64,000 nt of DNA from assembly GCA_029204225.1 (NCBI GenBank), contig CM055097.1, positions 62,864,904 through 62,928,903 on the forward strand, in the 5' to 3' direction. Source of the stretch: Diphasiastrum complanatum. Its lineage: Eukaryota > Streptophyta > Lycopodiopsida > Lycopodiales > Lycopodiaceae. Positions 11,438 through 22,167 of the stretch are shown in pieces. Every line of letters begins with the position of its first letter. Position 1 is the first letter of the stretch. The translations under genes and the position numbers were made by a program. A model generated the notes under the pieces. It searched no databases. It worked only from the letters and a program-made list of their open reading frames with translations, and was not told the DNA's origin.

Positions 11438-12066
11438 TCAAGGATGCAATATGTTTTTTTCATGGAAACCATACGAGTAAGTAATGTATCCAACTATATG
11501 TCCATATTCACATGATTTTGCTTCTACGTACTTGTACTCCCCACAACTTACAACCTCATCATTCTGTTGCCTTTTGTGAATGGAACATACATTTGAATGC
11601 ATGCCACTAGTATCAACAAAAAACATGTCAATTGTCTCAACTATATTCAAGACCCCTATACACCGTGAGTGTGACAAAGCTGTTGGAAAAAGTTTTACAT
11701 GAATGTTAGGACAATGCTTGAGTAGCTCCATAATAGAAATCTAGCCTTCCGATGGAAATGGAACATGTTCAAACCAATAGCTTTGATGCATGCAATCGAA
11801 TGGATTTTGAACATGCTATGTGAGAAAAACATGTGGAAACGTTTCTTGCAATTTCAACAAACTGTTAAGGATCATATTATTTTAGTCTTTTGATTTAATG
11901 TTCTTATTTGTCTAGAGGGTTTGATCTTATCAACAAGAAGAGGTGTCAACAATGTCTCATCTTCAAACTCCAACAAAAACACAAGACTATCATTGATATT
12001 TTCACAAGTAGGACCAATGACTTCCCCTAACTCCTCTTGTTGAGTATCCCACAGATATTTGTCCAT
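11438..12066 (-). other. Unrecognised coding-like remnant
   Basis: Two minus-strand frames (11872-12066, about 64 codons; 11438-11731, about 97 codons) show ordinary, non-repetitive amino acid composition, for example LLKHCPNIHVKLFPTALSHS. I do not recognise the family. They could be parts of an old transposon protein or chance frames. The host of transposon remnants nearby favours the former, weakly. Confidence 0.2.
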
Positions 12067-14429
12067 GTTAAAGATTATCCAACACCCACATTATACATGT
12101 CCTCTCACACAATGCAATGGATGACTCAAATGATAGATGGACACGTTAACAAATGTTGCATGCCGCCAAGGGGATATAAATGATTATGCTTATTATTAGC
12201 ATTCAACATTGCCATTGCCAATAGCACATACTTGTAAGAATTGACAAGATGTCAATTTATTTTTATTTCATAATGATAGTCCATTGCAAATTGTACTTTT
12301 GTACTCAATTAATAACATAATTGAAAGTTACAACTTGCATACATTGTCTTTCGTTGTAGACGAATGTAGTATACATTTGTTGTTCATAGTATTGGATTGA
12401 TGAAAGATAAACGTGGTGAGTCAACTTAGCATGTATTCATTGACTATGTCGCTTTTGAAAAATCATACCCTTTTGATTTGCACATGCACAATGAAATTTT
12501 TAATCCCTCAAATGAATTTGCAAAACATTCATAAGCATCATATTGTAAGCAACAACATAAGTTAAATGAGTTTAATAATAATTGGAGAAGCAATACATCT
12601 TGCGCATGGCATGTGTTTAATTATTACTTATCTATTTTGATGATTGCCTACTTGACCAAACAAATGAGATATAGTGCATGTTCTGTGAAAGACAATTGGT
12701 GCTTCACTCATTGATCAGTATTAAAGATGTTGTCACATCCAAAGATGGAGATACATGTGTAGAAGGCCGAGTGGATGTAAGCAATATTGGGGAAGAACTA
12801 TCAAAGGTTCGATGCTTGGGAGTCTCAAGGGTACATTTTTTTGATATATCACATCCACTTGGTTCTCATGAATTTGAACTAAAAGACATTGATGTGGATG
12901 GGAAAGTGTACTAGTTTCACAACTTTAGGTCATCATGCAAGTACATTTGTGGAAGTGAACTCTCTACATGTGATCCAAAAATCTTTTTAACTAAGTTTAC
13001 TAAGTTTTGTTTAGTGGTCAAAAGTCAAATAGTGGTAGAAGATAATGTTTGCTTATCACTAAAATGATCTCCTTGGCCATGTAGAGAATAACGTGAAAAA
13101 TTGCTATTCTTCCATGAAGACTCATTGATGTAGATTAGTTTTATCAAAAGTAATAACATTTTTCAAGATTTTTTAATGAATTCAAGACACGAAGTGTTTT
13201 TCCATATTTGACAATCTACAATATTAAAAAAGAGCTCAAATTTAACAATCTCTTTGATCTCATTCATTAAAAATGTTGGAGAAGCTCTATGGAAACACTT
13301 CATTGGAAAAATGATTCAAGTAAAGTCTAGGAGAAGTTGAGAGATAAAATACTACAATACTTGTGGATCCAAACTAGAGGGGATGGAAGACAATTAATTT
13401 CATGGACTTATGAATTTTTTCAAAATGAGAAAGCAAACGTGTGAAAGACGTGATTAAATGCATGCATGTATTGATGAGGTGTTAATGTTGCTTGCAAAAA
13501 TCATATATTAGGCCTAGATGGCGAGTTATTTTGATTAATATCTCATAATTGATGTTATGTACAATATAGTTTACAATTGTACCTAAAGATAAATAGTACT
13601 ACATTTACAATTAGGGTTATCAAAATTATATTTGAAAAAAACACTCCATATATGTCAACGTCAACCTTATAGTGAATGTGTGCTTCTTTATGCACCTTTC
13701 CAATAATCAAAACAAGATGAGTCAAAATATACATGATGCAGTATCAAATTTATCATCACTTGTGAAGTATTTAAAAAATGTGGACTAAGCATCGTACGTA
13801 GGTTATAATAACATATATTTCACTATTTAGATACCATAATTTTTGCACTAACCATTTTTCAATAATACTTTAGGCGGATATCTATCAAAAGAATCAAAAT
13901 GGAAGATATAAAATTGTTAAAATTTCCATTGTCAAAGCTAACCAAGGTAAGGACACAAGTAGGCGACGAACGATCTATTACTGCACCATCCATAGAGATA
14001 CTACCATCTCCTCAACCTCGTCACACACTAGAGCTATAGACCACTATCAAACATGCTAAGGTCTTCCCTAGGCTAAGACGTTTGTTGTCTTCCCTAGGCT
14101 AAGACGTTTGTTGCCACAACATCGTAGTTTCAACCCTTGCATACTTACATATGGAGGCAAGATCATGTCCTGCCCAACCACGTAAAAATAGCTCTTCATT
14201 CTTCATATGAGAATAGATGCCCCGCTCATGGAGATCCACCTTTATATACATATTGCAAATAGAGTCACCTGTCAACATGGTCACATCATAACCATTAACA
14301 TGCGTTGGGTATGTGCATTACTGTGGGTCAATAACTTTGGGTTACCATGCGTCAATCGAACATTGACACATGGCACCTAAATGGCCTCAAGACCAATGTT
14401 CTATCTCATATAATGAGACTCTCATCGAA
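12067..14429. other. No gene seen
   Basis: AT-rich sequence. An unrecognised 78-codon plus-strand frame at 12678-12914 has no visible domain. A 26-bp tandem duplication lies at 14061-14112. Confidence 0.35.
14061..14112 (+). repeat. 26-bp unit in exact tandem duplicate
   Basis: GTCTTCCCTAGGCTAAGACG plus six further bases occurs at 14061-14086 and again at 14087-14112 without mismatch. Confidence 0.95.
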
Positions 14430-15240
14430 GATAAACTGTTATGAGCCCTTTTGGATATGGAACATTTCCTCCCTGTTTAAGAGCCTCCTCAGCGGAGCAG
14501 CCAGTGAAATATTGTCTTAACTAATCTTCCTTCTTCCAAGAGTCCTCATCTGATTTTCCTTCATAGTGCACCAAAAATTTAGAGACCATTAAGTTTCTCA
14601 ACTGGTGTCAACGAAAGTTGATAATTTTTTTTGGCATCGTCGATACAAAGGTAGTTAGATTCTCCAACTCAATTAGTTGACCTTTCGGATTTAGGTTGGC
14701 CTTTCAAATGCCTTACATGAAATACATGATGAACTACAACTCCAAATCGAAGATCTAGCTAATAAGCGACCTTACAAGGACTATTCTAACGGGGAGATAG
14801 CTTATGGCATTTCCTAGTTCGAAGTATCATAGAATCTTTTGGGGTTTGAAATACACACGAGTTTCAACCTCAAATTCTCAAGGGGAGTGACTGCGATTAG
14901 CATAAAATTGAGCTCCATCTTGAGCAGTTTTAGGGATTTTTTTGGCCACTTGCAACATTTACTACATATCAAGAAGTCAACTATAGTTTGCACCTTAAGA
15001 TATATGAGTTCTAAGGAAACTAGTGAATGTGGCTAAAAACTATTGGGGAAATACATATGCTCGAAACATATCCTTCAAAGTTTGGTTGATATGTTATGTT
15101 TGCCCATCGGATTTTGGGGGATGCGAAAAATTTGGACTAAAGAGTGTCTCAAGTTTTTTAAAATAGATTGTCAGAATTTGCTAATGAACTTGGAGTATCA
15201 TTCGTCGTCACCAATGGCTGAAATCACACATATTTAAAAG
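14430..15240 (-). pseudogene. Ty3/gypsy chromovirus integrase end and chromodomain, decayed
   Basis: Read on the minus strand from 15240 downward, the broken frames follow the gypsy integrase core. First comes a D-x-KFxSKFxQ-like block around the second catalytic aspartate (KFISKF then QSILKNLRHS), then PQNPMGKHN where family members have HPQTDGQ. Next is AQDGAQFYANRSHSP and EFEVETRVYFKP (integrase C-terminal SH3-like part). Near 14590-14520 there is KFLVHYEGKSDEDSW, which matches a chromodomain. The frame ends at a stop near 14430. Stops and frameshifts are frequent, so this is an old, inactive remnant. RT and RNase H are not seen. Confidence 0.75.
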
Positions 15241-15768
15241 GACAGAAGTTGAAGTATGTCATATAGATTCAAGGACTTCGAGCCCAAGTCTTAAAACTAC
15301 CACCTGGATAAGCCAGCTCGTCTATGGTGGGGGGGGGGTCCTCACTATTGTCTTTATTACTCCATATTGTTCATTCATTTTATTTCTTCTACACGTTTAG
15401 ATATTAGGCTATCGAAAAAGACAAAATGCTCAAGTTCAATTTTGATTACTTCCACCTTAGATTTGTTTGTCTGAATCCTATGATGGAACTGTTTGGATCA
15501 TGGTGAAGTAGATTCAAATATGGTGAGCCTCTATCGAGAATTGTTTTCTATATTTCAAGCAAATTTGCTTGGAAAGTTTAGGTGGCTTGGGGGAGCTTAA
15601 AACCAAGTCGGGGACCTTATGAGTCCTTAATGGATGCTTGGGCCTTGTGATGAACTCAGATGTCACAGTCCCAATACAGCTTAAATCGAAGGGAGCATAA
15701 ATCCTCTTGATAGTAGGGGGTAAAGTTATTGTCATGAAAAAAGGTGGTCATGCCATTTATTAGTATCA
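15241..15768. other. No gene seen
   Basis: Short run of G at about 15331-15339 and otherwise unique-looking AT-rich sequence between the gypsy remnant and the SINE. Confidence 0.35.
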
Positions 15769-15862
15769 CCCAATGGGGTTGGCTCAGTTGGTTAGGTCGA
15801 CATCTAAAGTTTCCTTGGTCCCAAGTTCGAGCCTCCCCTTGGAAACCAAGAAGCATTTATTA
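15769..15862 (+). mobile_element. tRNA-derived SINE, copy 1
   Basis: Contains RNA polymerase III promoter-like boxes: box A TGGCTCAGTTGGTTAGG at 15780-15796 and box B GGTCCCAAGTTCGAGCC at 15817-15833, followed by CTTGGAAACCAAGAAGC. The same arrangement occurs in reverse at 20355-20460. The shared downstream non-tRNA part shows this is a SINE family, not a tRNA gene. No cloverleaf acceptor stem is apparent. The 3' boundary is not certain. Confidence 0.75.
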
Positions 15863-17031
15863 GAATAAGAAGTCAGGCAAACAGATGAGCTAATTTGCAC
15901 AGAGCAACAAACTTTGAAACAAAACACCCAATTGTGAAGGGTAAAGCCCTCAGGCTGGCACATTATGGAGTGAGGGCCCACCCACAATGCACTGGCCCAG
16001 TTGATTTACCAACAGATTTTTCTTTTACATTGTTTTAGCTGCCTGGGCAGTTAAAGGTGGGCTAGCTTCAGGGTCAGGGCATGATGCCACATAAATACCC
16101 TGGAGATTAGAACATGAATAAAAACACAAGGTGTTTACTTGTAAAAAAAGTCCCCACCCTAGGGCTTTCTTGGCTTTAAGGACCCCTACCCCAGGGAAAA
16201 GGCAACTTTCAACATACAAACAAAGTATAAAGCTTTTCAGATCAAATCTACTACAATTTTTTGAACGTGCACACGAAAAACAATACATATGTCACCTGGG
16301 AAGAGATAAACGAAGACACTGAATCTCTGCAAGAGAAACTACTGGCACAAAGGACTCAAGAGTGACCCCCTCAGAAACAAGTAGTTTATTTACAAAAACT
16401 GGTATTGAGCTCCAAGCAAGAAATTTTTTACAAGTAGCTAATAGAAAACCATCCATGGGATTATATGTACAAGTCGATAAGATGAGTAAGACGGTGCCCA
16501 CAAAGGCAACACCTCATCTACCAAATAATAAACAGCAGCCTGCATTTACTCTTTGATACCCGCAGAAAATCCCCTACATTGCTACTTAGTATCAACTTAT
16601 AATTTCTCTGTTCAATCTTTCAAAAAACACTCGAAATAGTGATGCTGGAAAATGCGTGAACCAAGCCTTTGATAAGCCAAATATAATATGCAGTCATCAC
16701 TCACCCAGTAGGGTTTCAGAGAAGTAGCCATAGCTTCGACGATCTTGGACAAGAAAGTGATTGAGTTCTGACATAATGTATCTCTGCCCACTGCCATTCT
16801 CACAAAACTGTGGAGGTGTGATATGTTCCATGGAGAGATAACGTGATGTCATTAGTTTGATAGACCCATGTATATGTCCATTAGAAAGTCAATACCTGAT
16901 GGAGCAATCTGAACTAGCTATTTTACCTGTGATGATGGATCAGAATAACTGGGCCTAAATCCAAAATTATTCAAAAAATATTTTTTCAGTAATCATAAAC
17001 TCTCACTACTAGACGTGTTTATGGCATCACT
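15863..17031 (-). other. Probable 3' flank or 3' UTR of the F-box/PP2 gene
   Basis: No separate gene is seen. Several minus-strand frames of 60-90 codons show no domain. The region lies downstream of the F-box gene stop codon, so part of it may be 3' UTR. Confidence 0.35.
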
Positions 17032-19383
17032 TTAGAATACACCAGGCCTTCCACGGACCTTTTCTGACAACCTAACAGGTTCATTGATGAGAACATTTTC
17101 TTCACAGAAAGCAGGCCGCAAAATCAAGCAATCCAGATAAAGGCCACCCTTCCAGAATGAGCAGTCAAGTTCTTTAATATAAAAGTCTAGGTCAAGCTGT
17201 TGGGCCTCCAACCTTTGACCTCCCACCACCATTTGACCTATTTCAAATTCAAACCATGACTCGAATCCATTTACTGGAATCTGAGCCAAATCCAACTGCT
17301 TCTCTATGAGAACTCCATTTGATGTTACAAAGCAGAATTGTAATGGCTTCTTCCAAGATAAAAAGTGAACTATTCCACCCCGTGGATTGGCGATTTTGAG
17401 GCGCCATGCGATAGAGTATGCTCCTGGAATTAAAGAGCATGTCCACTTTCCACTAACTTCAAACCAGCAGACCGCAAGAAGGTGAGCAACCTGAATGGCA
17501 AAAAATCAGCATATATAGGAAAAACTTCAGTAAACGTGATACAATAAGTTCACTTCCTATTTCAAAATGTTGATGCAATGGCTCAAACCAGAACAGTAAT
17601 GAATTTGTGCAAGTTAAAAAGAAAACATCATAGAATCTATCAAATCATGACTAATCTTTTGCGGACGCCAGACACAAACTATTAAGATACCCTAGTTAGT
17701 CAAATAATATGAGAAAAGACGATTTGCTTCCAGATAAAAAACTACACTTTCACAGTGTACACATAGCACGACATTAATACTGTTTTTACATCAACATGGA
17801 TGATGGAACGTGATATTGCTACAGGAACTTTACAAACTGTCCAGACCTATTTACATTCCTTTGTCACTCAAATCATCATTTAGCAATCATTGTTTATTAC
17901 AGGTCTCTGAAAACGAAGCGCATGCAGTCCACCACTTTAAATTCAAAAAAAAGAACTGAACTATCTAGATGAAGTGGCAAAACCACGGAAACAAAAAAGA
18001 TTGCAAAGAATACCAAGTGTTGAATCTCATGGCATGAAAAACCTGCACTATTGCAATAAATCCGCATTCAAATGACTAACATTTCTCAACTGCCATACGC
18101 TTTTGTGCGATTGGAATATCTTCAAATTAAATTTTTTAGTTCAATGTCATTCAGAGAAGCTTAGAGCAAAGATACATGCAAACAGGAAAGTCACAGAATC
18201 TATATCCGACCATTTAAAAGAACAAGGAAAACCAAAAGTCTTAGCCAACAAGATTGCTTCCCATCTCATCAATACCCAGGCATATGTTGCTATAAGGGAT
18301 TTTGAAGAAATCCAAATTTTCTATGGGAGGGAGGCCTAGTACTGGCAAAAAAGCAACGAACAAGCAAAAATTAAACGACTAAATAACAAAAAACAAACAG
18401 CAACACCGGTAACCTTAATTTTTAGAAAAGATTTAATATGGACAAATAACAAGAAACATTAAGAACAAAACACAAAGAAACAAAAAATTAAAAGCAACAC
18501 CAGGATCCTTGTATTACAGACAAGAGCGTGCAAAATATACACAAAACACAAAAAATACAAAAATAGAAAACGGGCTCTTAGATGTCACTTCTAGATAAGT
18601 TTAAGCATACAAATGAGTTTTTACCTGTTATTTATTTTTTATTCTTCTAAGATGCAATCTTTGTTTTCTTTGAAGATTTCTGATCGCTTTACTGTTTTGC
18701 ATAAGGCAAAGCTTCTCGTGACCACCTTGTTTTATTCTAATAAACCTGATGGAGTAACCAAAAGCGGATTTCTTGTCTCTTTACTGGTAAAAGGGCAAGA
18801 AAACCTTCAATGATCATATCCAGTTGAACCAAACCCAACAACAAAAAAGTTTCCAACTGCTATATGGAACTTCGAAAACTTAATTAGGAAAAAATTGCTA
18901 GATAAGACACACGATCGATCTAGAGCAAAAACGAATTGGGTAAAACAGAATCTCAATTGCTCTTCTCTTTCTGAGAAAAAATTGAACCTTAGAAAAGCAT
19001 GAGCTCCTTGACGGCTCCCACTTCCAGAACCGGCAATCGTCTCCCCAGGCTATGTTCATCGCAGACACGGACAGAATCCTACACAAGCCTCCGGAGCGTC
19101 TCAGAAGCGAGTACCTCTGCCGTCGCCCTTCCAGATAGATCCCCTTCAACAAAAGCCCCAAAATTTCCTTCTTATTATTGCAGATTCTGCTCTCCCCGGA
19201 TTTCTTGCAAATCGCTGCATGATCGGAAGGCAGCAGCCCGGCCCACACCGCCCCAGAGCGCACCGCAAGCGCAAAGCTGTGGCAGACGCTGGCCAAGCGG
19301 CAGGCGTCCAAGGGAGTGGTGTGCGAGATAATTGTGACTATGCAATCCAGAGGAAGCTCCCCCAAATTCATTGCCTCTTGCAT
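17032..19383 (-). CDS. F-box protein with PP2 (phloem lectin-like) domain, two exons
   Basis: Probable substrate adaptor of an SCF ubiquitin ligase with a C-terminal lectin-like PP2 domain. Model: complement(join(17032..17490,18988..19383)), 284 aa. Exon 1 starts at the ATG at 19383 and carries the F-box (about residues 8-50: LPLDCIVTIISHTTPLDACR), then NIAWGDDCRFWKWEP, a block typical of the family. The donor follows TCTAAG (AAG|GTTCAA) and the acceptor is CATTCAG at 17491-17493. The joint is in phase 0 and restores SK|VAHLLAVCWFEVSGKW, the expected start of the PP2 domain. Exon 2 continues with SWFEFEIGQM, IKELDCSFWKGGLYLD and CLILRP to a TAA at 17032-17034. The length agrees with plant F-box/PP2 proteins, and no damage is seen. 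The ligand and target are unknown. The intron is 1,497 bases. Confidence 0.9.
17491..18987 (-). other. Intron of the F-box/PP2 gene
   Basis: GT-AG intron. The frames inside it (for example 18103-18339 plus strand) have no domain and are treated as chance. Confidence 0.85.
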
Positions 19384-19391
19384 CTACGTTT

Positions 19392-19447
19392 CTTATTGTT
19401 AGAGCTATCTATCTTCTATACCTTATTGTTAGAGCTATCTATCTTCT
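19392..19447. repeat. 30-bp period tandem duplication in the 5' leader of the F-box gene
   Basis: CTTATTGTTAGAGCTATCTA and six further bases occur at 19392-19417 and 19422-19447. The duplication sits between the TATA box and the start codon. Confidence 0.95.
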
Positions 19448-19450
19448 CGC

Positions 19451-19460
19451 TATATATAAA
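19451..19460 (-). promoter_or_regulatory. TATA box of the F-box/PP2 gene
   Basis: The minus strand reads TTTATATATA, about 70 bases upstream of the ATG at 19383, which allows transcription to start near 19420. Placement fits a plant core promoter. No transcript evidence is available. Confidence 0.55.
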
Positions 19461-19741
19461 TGTGTGTGTGTGTGTTTTTGTGCTCCACCGCCCACAAAAC
19501 AAAATCAGAATTAAACCAAAAAGAAAGCACGATCATCAACAGCCACGTTATGATGCTCACGCACAAGGAACACAGAGGCAAGGCGATGGCAGATGTGCCT
19601 CCATCGCCCAGCCAACACAAGGAAAAGATCAACGAAGTCGATCGCACAAGGAAACTCTCCTCATATCAGAGCTTGCGCCCTCTCTCTCTCTCTCTCAATT
19701 CTCCAACCAATTCTCTCTCACCATTTCTCCAACCACATTTT

Positions 19742-19779
19742 AGGGTTTCTGCCATATTTTAGGGTTTCTGAGACCCTAA
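19742..19779 (-). promoter_or_regulatory. Telo-box-like motifs upstream of the F-box gene
   Basis: Two AGGGTTT motifs (19742-19748, 19761-19767) and one ACCCTAA (19773-19779) fall within 38 bases. On the minus strand the first two read AAACCCT, the telo-box core known from promoters of many plant housekeeping genes. A short CT tract and CACGTG-type motifs (near 19877 and 19990) lie on either side. Confidence 0.45.
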
Positions 19780-20124
19780 TCGCACGCCCCTGGGGCCTTT
19801 TCTGAAGTAGGCCCTAAACCTGTTGAATTCTGCAGTAAATTTTCCTGCCACAGGATGATTCTTCTGTTTCTAGGGCCACGTGTCGATAAGACAGCCTCAT
19901 TCTTCTTTTGGTCAAAGCAATCTATGGCATAGTCAATAGCCCTAACTTTGACTTCAATCAATCAAATCAGGAATCTTTTTGTTGCTACACGTGCTTGGCC
20001 CCCTGGGCATTGAGCCATGGCTTTTACAAGTGTAATGGTTCAAGCCTTGTGACGACAAGTAAAATCAGTTTTTAAATGGTGGTGCCTCACAAAACGTAAT
20101 TTGCGGGGCAAATTTTTTTTACAG

Positions 20125-20169
20125 GCACCTTCCGGACAGTGCATGTAAAACTTTTTGCCCGGAAGGTGC
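20125..20169. repeat. Short foldback (11-bp arms)
   Basis: GCACCTTCCGG at 20125-20135 pairs exactly with CCGGAAGGTGC at 20159-20169. Flanks (ACGTAA-like on both sides) extend the pairing imperfectly. Confidence 0.85.
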
Positions 20170-20234
20170 GTGTAAAAAATAAGTTACGTCAAAAAAAAAA
20201 ATGTAAAAACAGAATTCACTCAAGGGAAGGGCCG

Positions 20235-20317
20235 GCTCCTCGACCCTTCCGCCTGCGGAAGAATGTGGGCCTCCGCCCTCGGGCACACAATCTTCCGGGG
20301 CGGAAGGGCCTCGGAGC
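20235..20317. repeat. GC-rich imperfect palindrome, about 36-bp arms
   Basis: Bases 20235-20271 and 20282-20317 are imperfect reverse complements around a loop of about 10 bases. Well-paired blocks are CCCTTCCGCC with GGCGGAAGGG, and GGAAGA with TCTTCC. It could be a foldback or MITE-type remnant or a stable RNA hairpin. A poly(C) run follows at about 20325-20344. Confidence 0.8.
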
Positions 20318-20354
20318 AGGACCTTCCCCCCCCCCCCCCCCCCCTCGAAACTAA

Positions 20355-20460
20355 AGAATCATGATGTATTAAGCTTCTTGGTTTCCAAGAAGAGGCTCGA
20401 ACCTGGGATCAAAGAAACTTTGGATGCCAAGCTAACCAGCTAAGCCAACCCTGTTGGGTT
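20355..20460 (-). mobile_element. tRNA-derived SINE, copy 2 (reverse)
   Basis: On the minus strand box A reads TGGCTTAGCTGGTTAG (20432-20447) and box B GATCCCAGGTTCGAGCC (20394-20410), followed by CTTGGAAACCAAGAAGC as in copy 1 at 15769-15862. A partial second copy of its 3' part lies at 20462-20507. Confidence 0.8.
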
Positions 20461-20461
20461 G

Positions 20462-20507
20462 AGAATCATGATGTATTATGCTTCTTGGTTTCCAAGAAGA
20501 GGCTCGA
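20462..20507 (-). repeat. Partial tandem duplicate of the SINE 3' part
   Basis: Forty-six bases repeat 20355-20400 with one difference, offset by 107 bases. Confidence 0.95.
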
Positions 20508-21017
20508 TGTATTATGGAATGAGCAGGGCACAAGCCATATTGCCCGATAAGGATTTAAAAAAAAAAAAAAATTGGGCGAGGCCCGGAGGGGCCGAGTTTA
20601 AATTTTTTTGGAAAGCCAGACCGGGCAAAATGGCATGTGCTCGGCTCCTTCCATTGCGTAATGGATACTTGAATTTTTTTCACAAATACATTACGAAGCA
20701 TAATAGGCAGTTTGACTTTGACTGACCACTACAAATGCACCACGTGGCAGTACGAACGCCATACGGACGGGGCACAAACAAACAAAAGAAAAGTGCAGAA
20801 TCTGCCTTTGAAAAAAACACATATATTTTCTACTTTTTAATTTGTCTAAAAATGGACATAATATGTTCCCACAATTTTGAAAAAATTTTGGTCCACCAAT
20901 TTGTGCTTGACACGGAGACGGTGTACACACCACCGGCCAGTCGGTGCATGACATCTGTCTCGCACATCAGCATGTTTCAACACATGATGTCCGACACATG
21001 TCGAAATTTTTTCACCC
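20508..21017. other. No gene seen
   Basis: Contains a poly(A) run near 20559-20571 and short GC-rich inverted pieces. Short frames have no domain. Confidence 0.4.
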
Positions 21018-21096
21018 CCGTATTGACACGTGTCCGGCAGAGGGTATGGCCCGCGTCTGGCCATGCATTGTCGAGTTGCAACACGTGTCAATACGG
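21018..21096. repeat. Foldback with exact 16-bp arms containing a G-box
   Basis: CCGTATTGACACGTGT at 21018-21033 is the exact reverse complement of 21081-21096. The arms include the ACACGTGT palindrome. The 47-base interior carries GGGTATGGCC and CCATGCATTGTCG, both of which recur in the larger inverted repeat that follows. Confidence 0.95.
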
Positions 21097-21097
21097 A

Positions 21098-21194
21098 GAA
21101 GCGAGCAGGGGTAGGCAGAGAGCGAGTAGCGAGGAGGGAGAGAGCGAGCGAGGGGGAGAAGCGAGCAGGGGACGGAGGGAGCCAAAGGAACGAG

Positions 21195-21235
<41 letters not shown>

Positions 21236-21666
21236 GAGAGAGAGAGAGAGGAAGAGACAGAGAGAGCGAGAGACAGAGAGGGGCCATACCCTCTGCCGGA
21301 CACGTGTCATGGTTAGATGTGAGCCATACCCTCTGCCGGACACGTGTCAGTATGGGAGAGAGAGAGAGCGAGAGGGAGAGAGAGAGAGAGAGGGTATGGC
21401 CCATGCATTGTCGTGCAATGCTGGGCCATACCCTCTCACGACAATGCATGGGCCATACCCTCTCTCTCTCTCTCCCTCTCGCTCTCTCTCTCTCTCCCAT
21501 ACTGACACGTGTCCGGCAGATGGTATGGCTCACATCTAGCCATACTCTCTCTCTCTCTCTCTCTCTCTCCTCGTTCCTTTGGCTCCCTCCGTCCCCTGCT
21601 CGCTTCTCCCCCTCGCTCGCTCTCTCCCTGCTCGCTGCTCGCTCTCTGCCTACCCCTGCTCGCTTC
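21098..21666. repeat. Large inverted repeat (arms 21098-21415 and 21437-21666)
   Basis: The two arms are near-identical reverse complements around a 21-base spacer (21416-21436). Shared landmarks in mirror order are CCATGCATTGTCGTG, GGGTATGG, a GA/CT tract, GACACGTGTCCGGCAG, the AAGGAACGAGGAG/CTCCTCGTTCCTT pair, and GAAGCGAGCAGGGG with its complement. The left arm has an extra block of about 80 bases with a second GACACGTGTC copy and more GA. Long frames across it are low-complexity artefacts. Confidence 0.93.
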
Positions 21667-22129
21667 GCCCCCTCGCTCTCTCCCTGCTCGCTCACTCCCT
21701 GCTGCCTCTCTCCCTGCTCGTTTCTCCCCCTTGCTTCTCTCCCTGCTCGCTCTCTGCCTGCCCGCTCTCTCCCTGCTCGCTTCTTCCCCTCGCTTCTCTC
21801 CATGCTCCCTCTCTGCCTGCCTGCTCTCTCCCTGCCCGCTCCTCTCCCTGCTGGCTCTCTCCCTGCTCGCTTCTCTCCCTCGCTTCTCCCCCTGCTCGCT
21901 CCTCCCCTTCGCTCGCTCCCTGCTTGGCTCGCGCCTCTGCTCGCTAACTCCTCCCCTTTGCTCTCTGCTCGCTCCTGCTCGCTCTCCTCCGTCCTCCCTC
22001 GCTCTCTCCCGTCGCTCCCCCCTCGCTCTTGCTCGCTCGCCTCCGTCCCCTGCTCCCTGTTCGCTCCTGCCCTCGCTCTCCTCCATCCCCTACTCCCTGC
22101 TCGCTCCTGCCCTGCTCTCTCTGTCCCTC

Positions 22130-22165
<36 letters not shown>
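21667..22165. repeat. Degenerate CTCCCTGCTCGCT minisatellite ending in (CT)n
   Basis: Irregular tandem copies of a CT-rich unit resembling CTCTCCCTGCTCGCT run for about 450 bases and end in a CT tract at about 22130-22164. Open frames in all phases give repeats such as SLPARSLPAR and are not genes. Confidence 0.9.

Positions 22166-22167
<2 letters not shown>

Noticed and set aside
12678-12914. 78-codon plus-strand frame
   Set aside because: No domain, homologous motif or promoter context recognised; treated as chance.
15775-15835. A tRNA gene
   Set aside because: Boxes A and B are present but no acceptor stem or cloverleaf closes, and the reverse copy at 20.4 kb shares non-tRNA downstream sequence, so a SINE is the better call.
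18103-18339. 78-codon plus-strand frame
   Set aside because: Lies inside the intron of the F-box gene on the opposite strand, with no domain.
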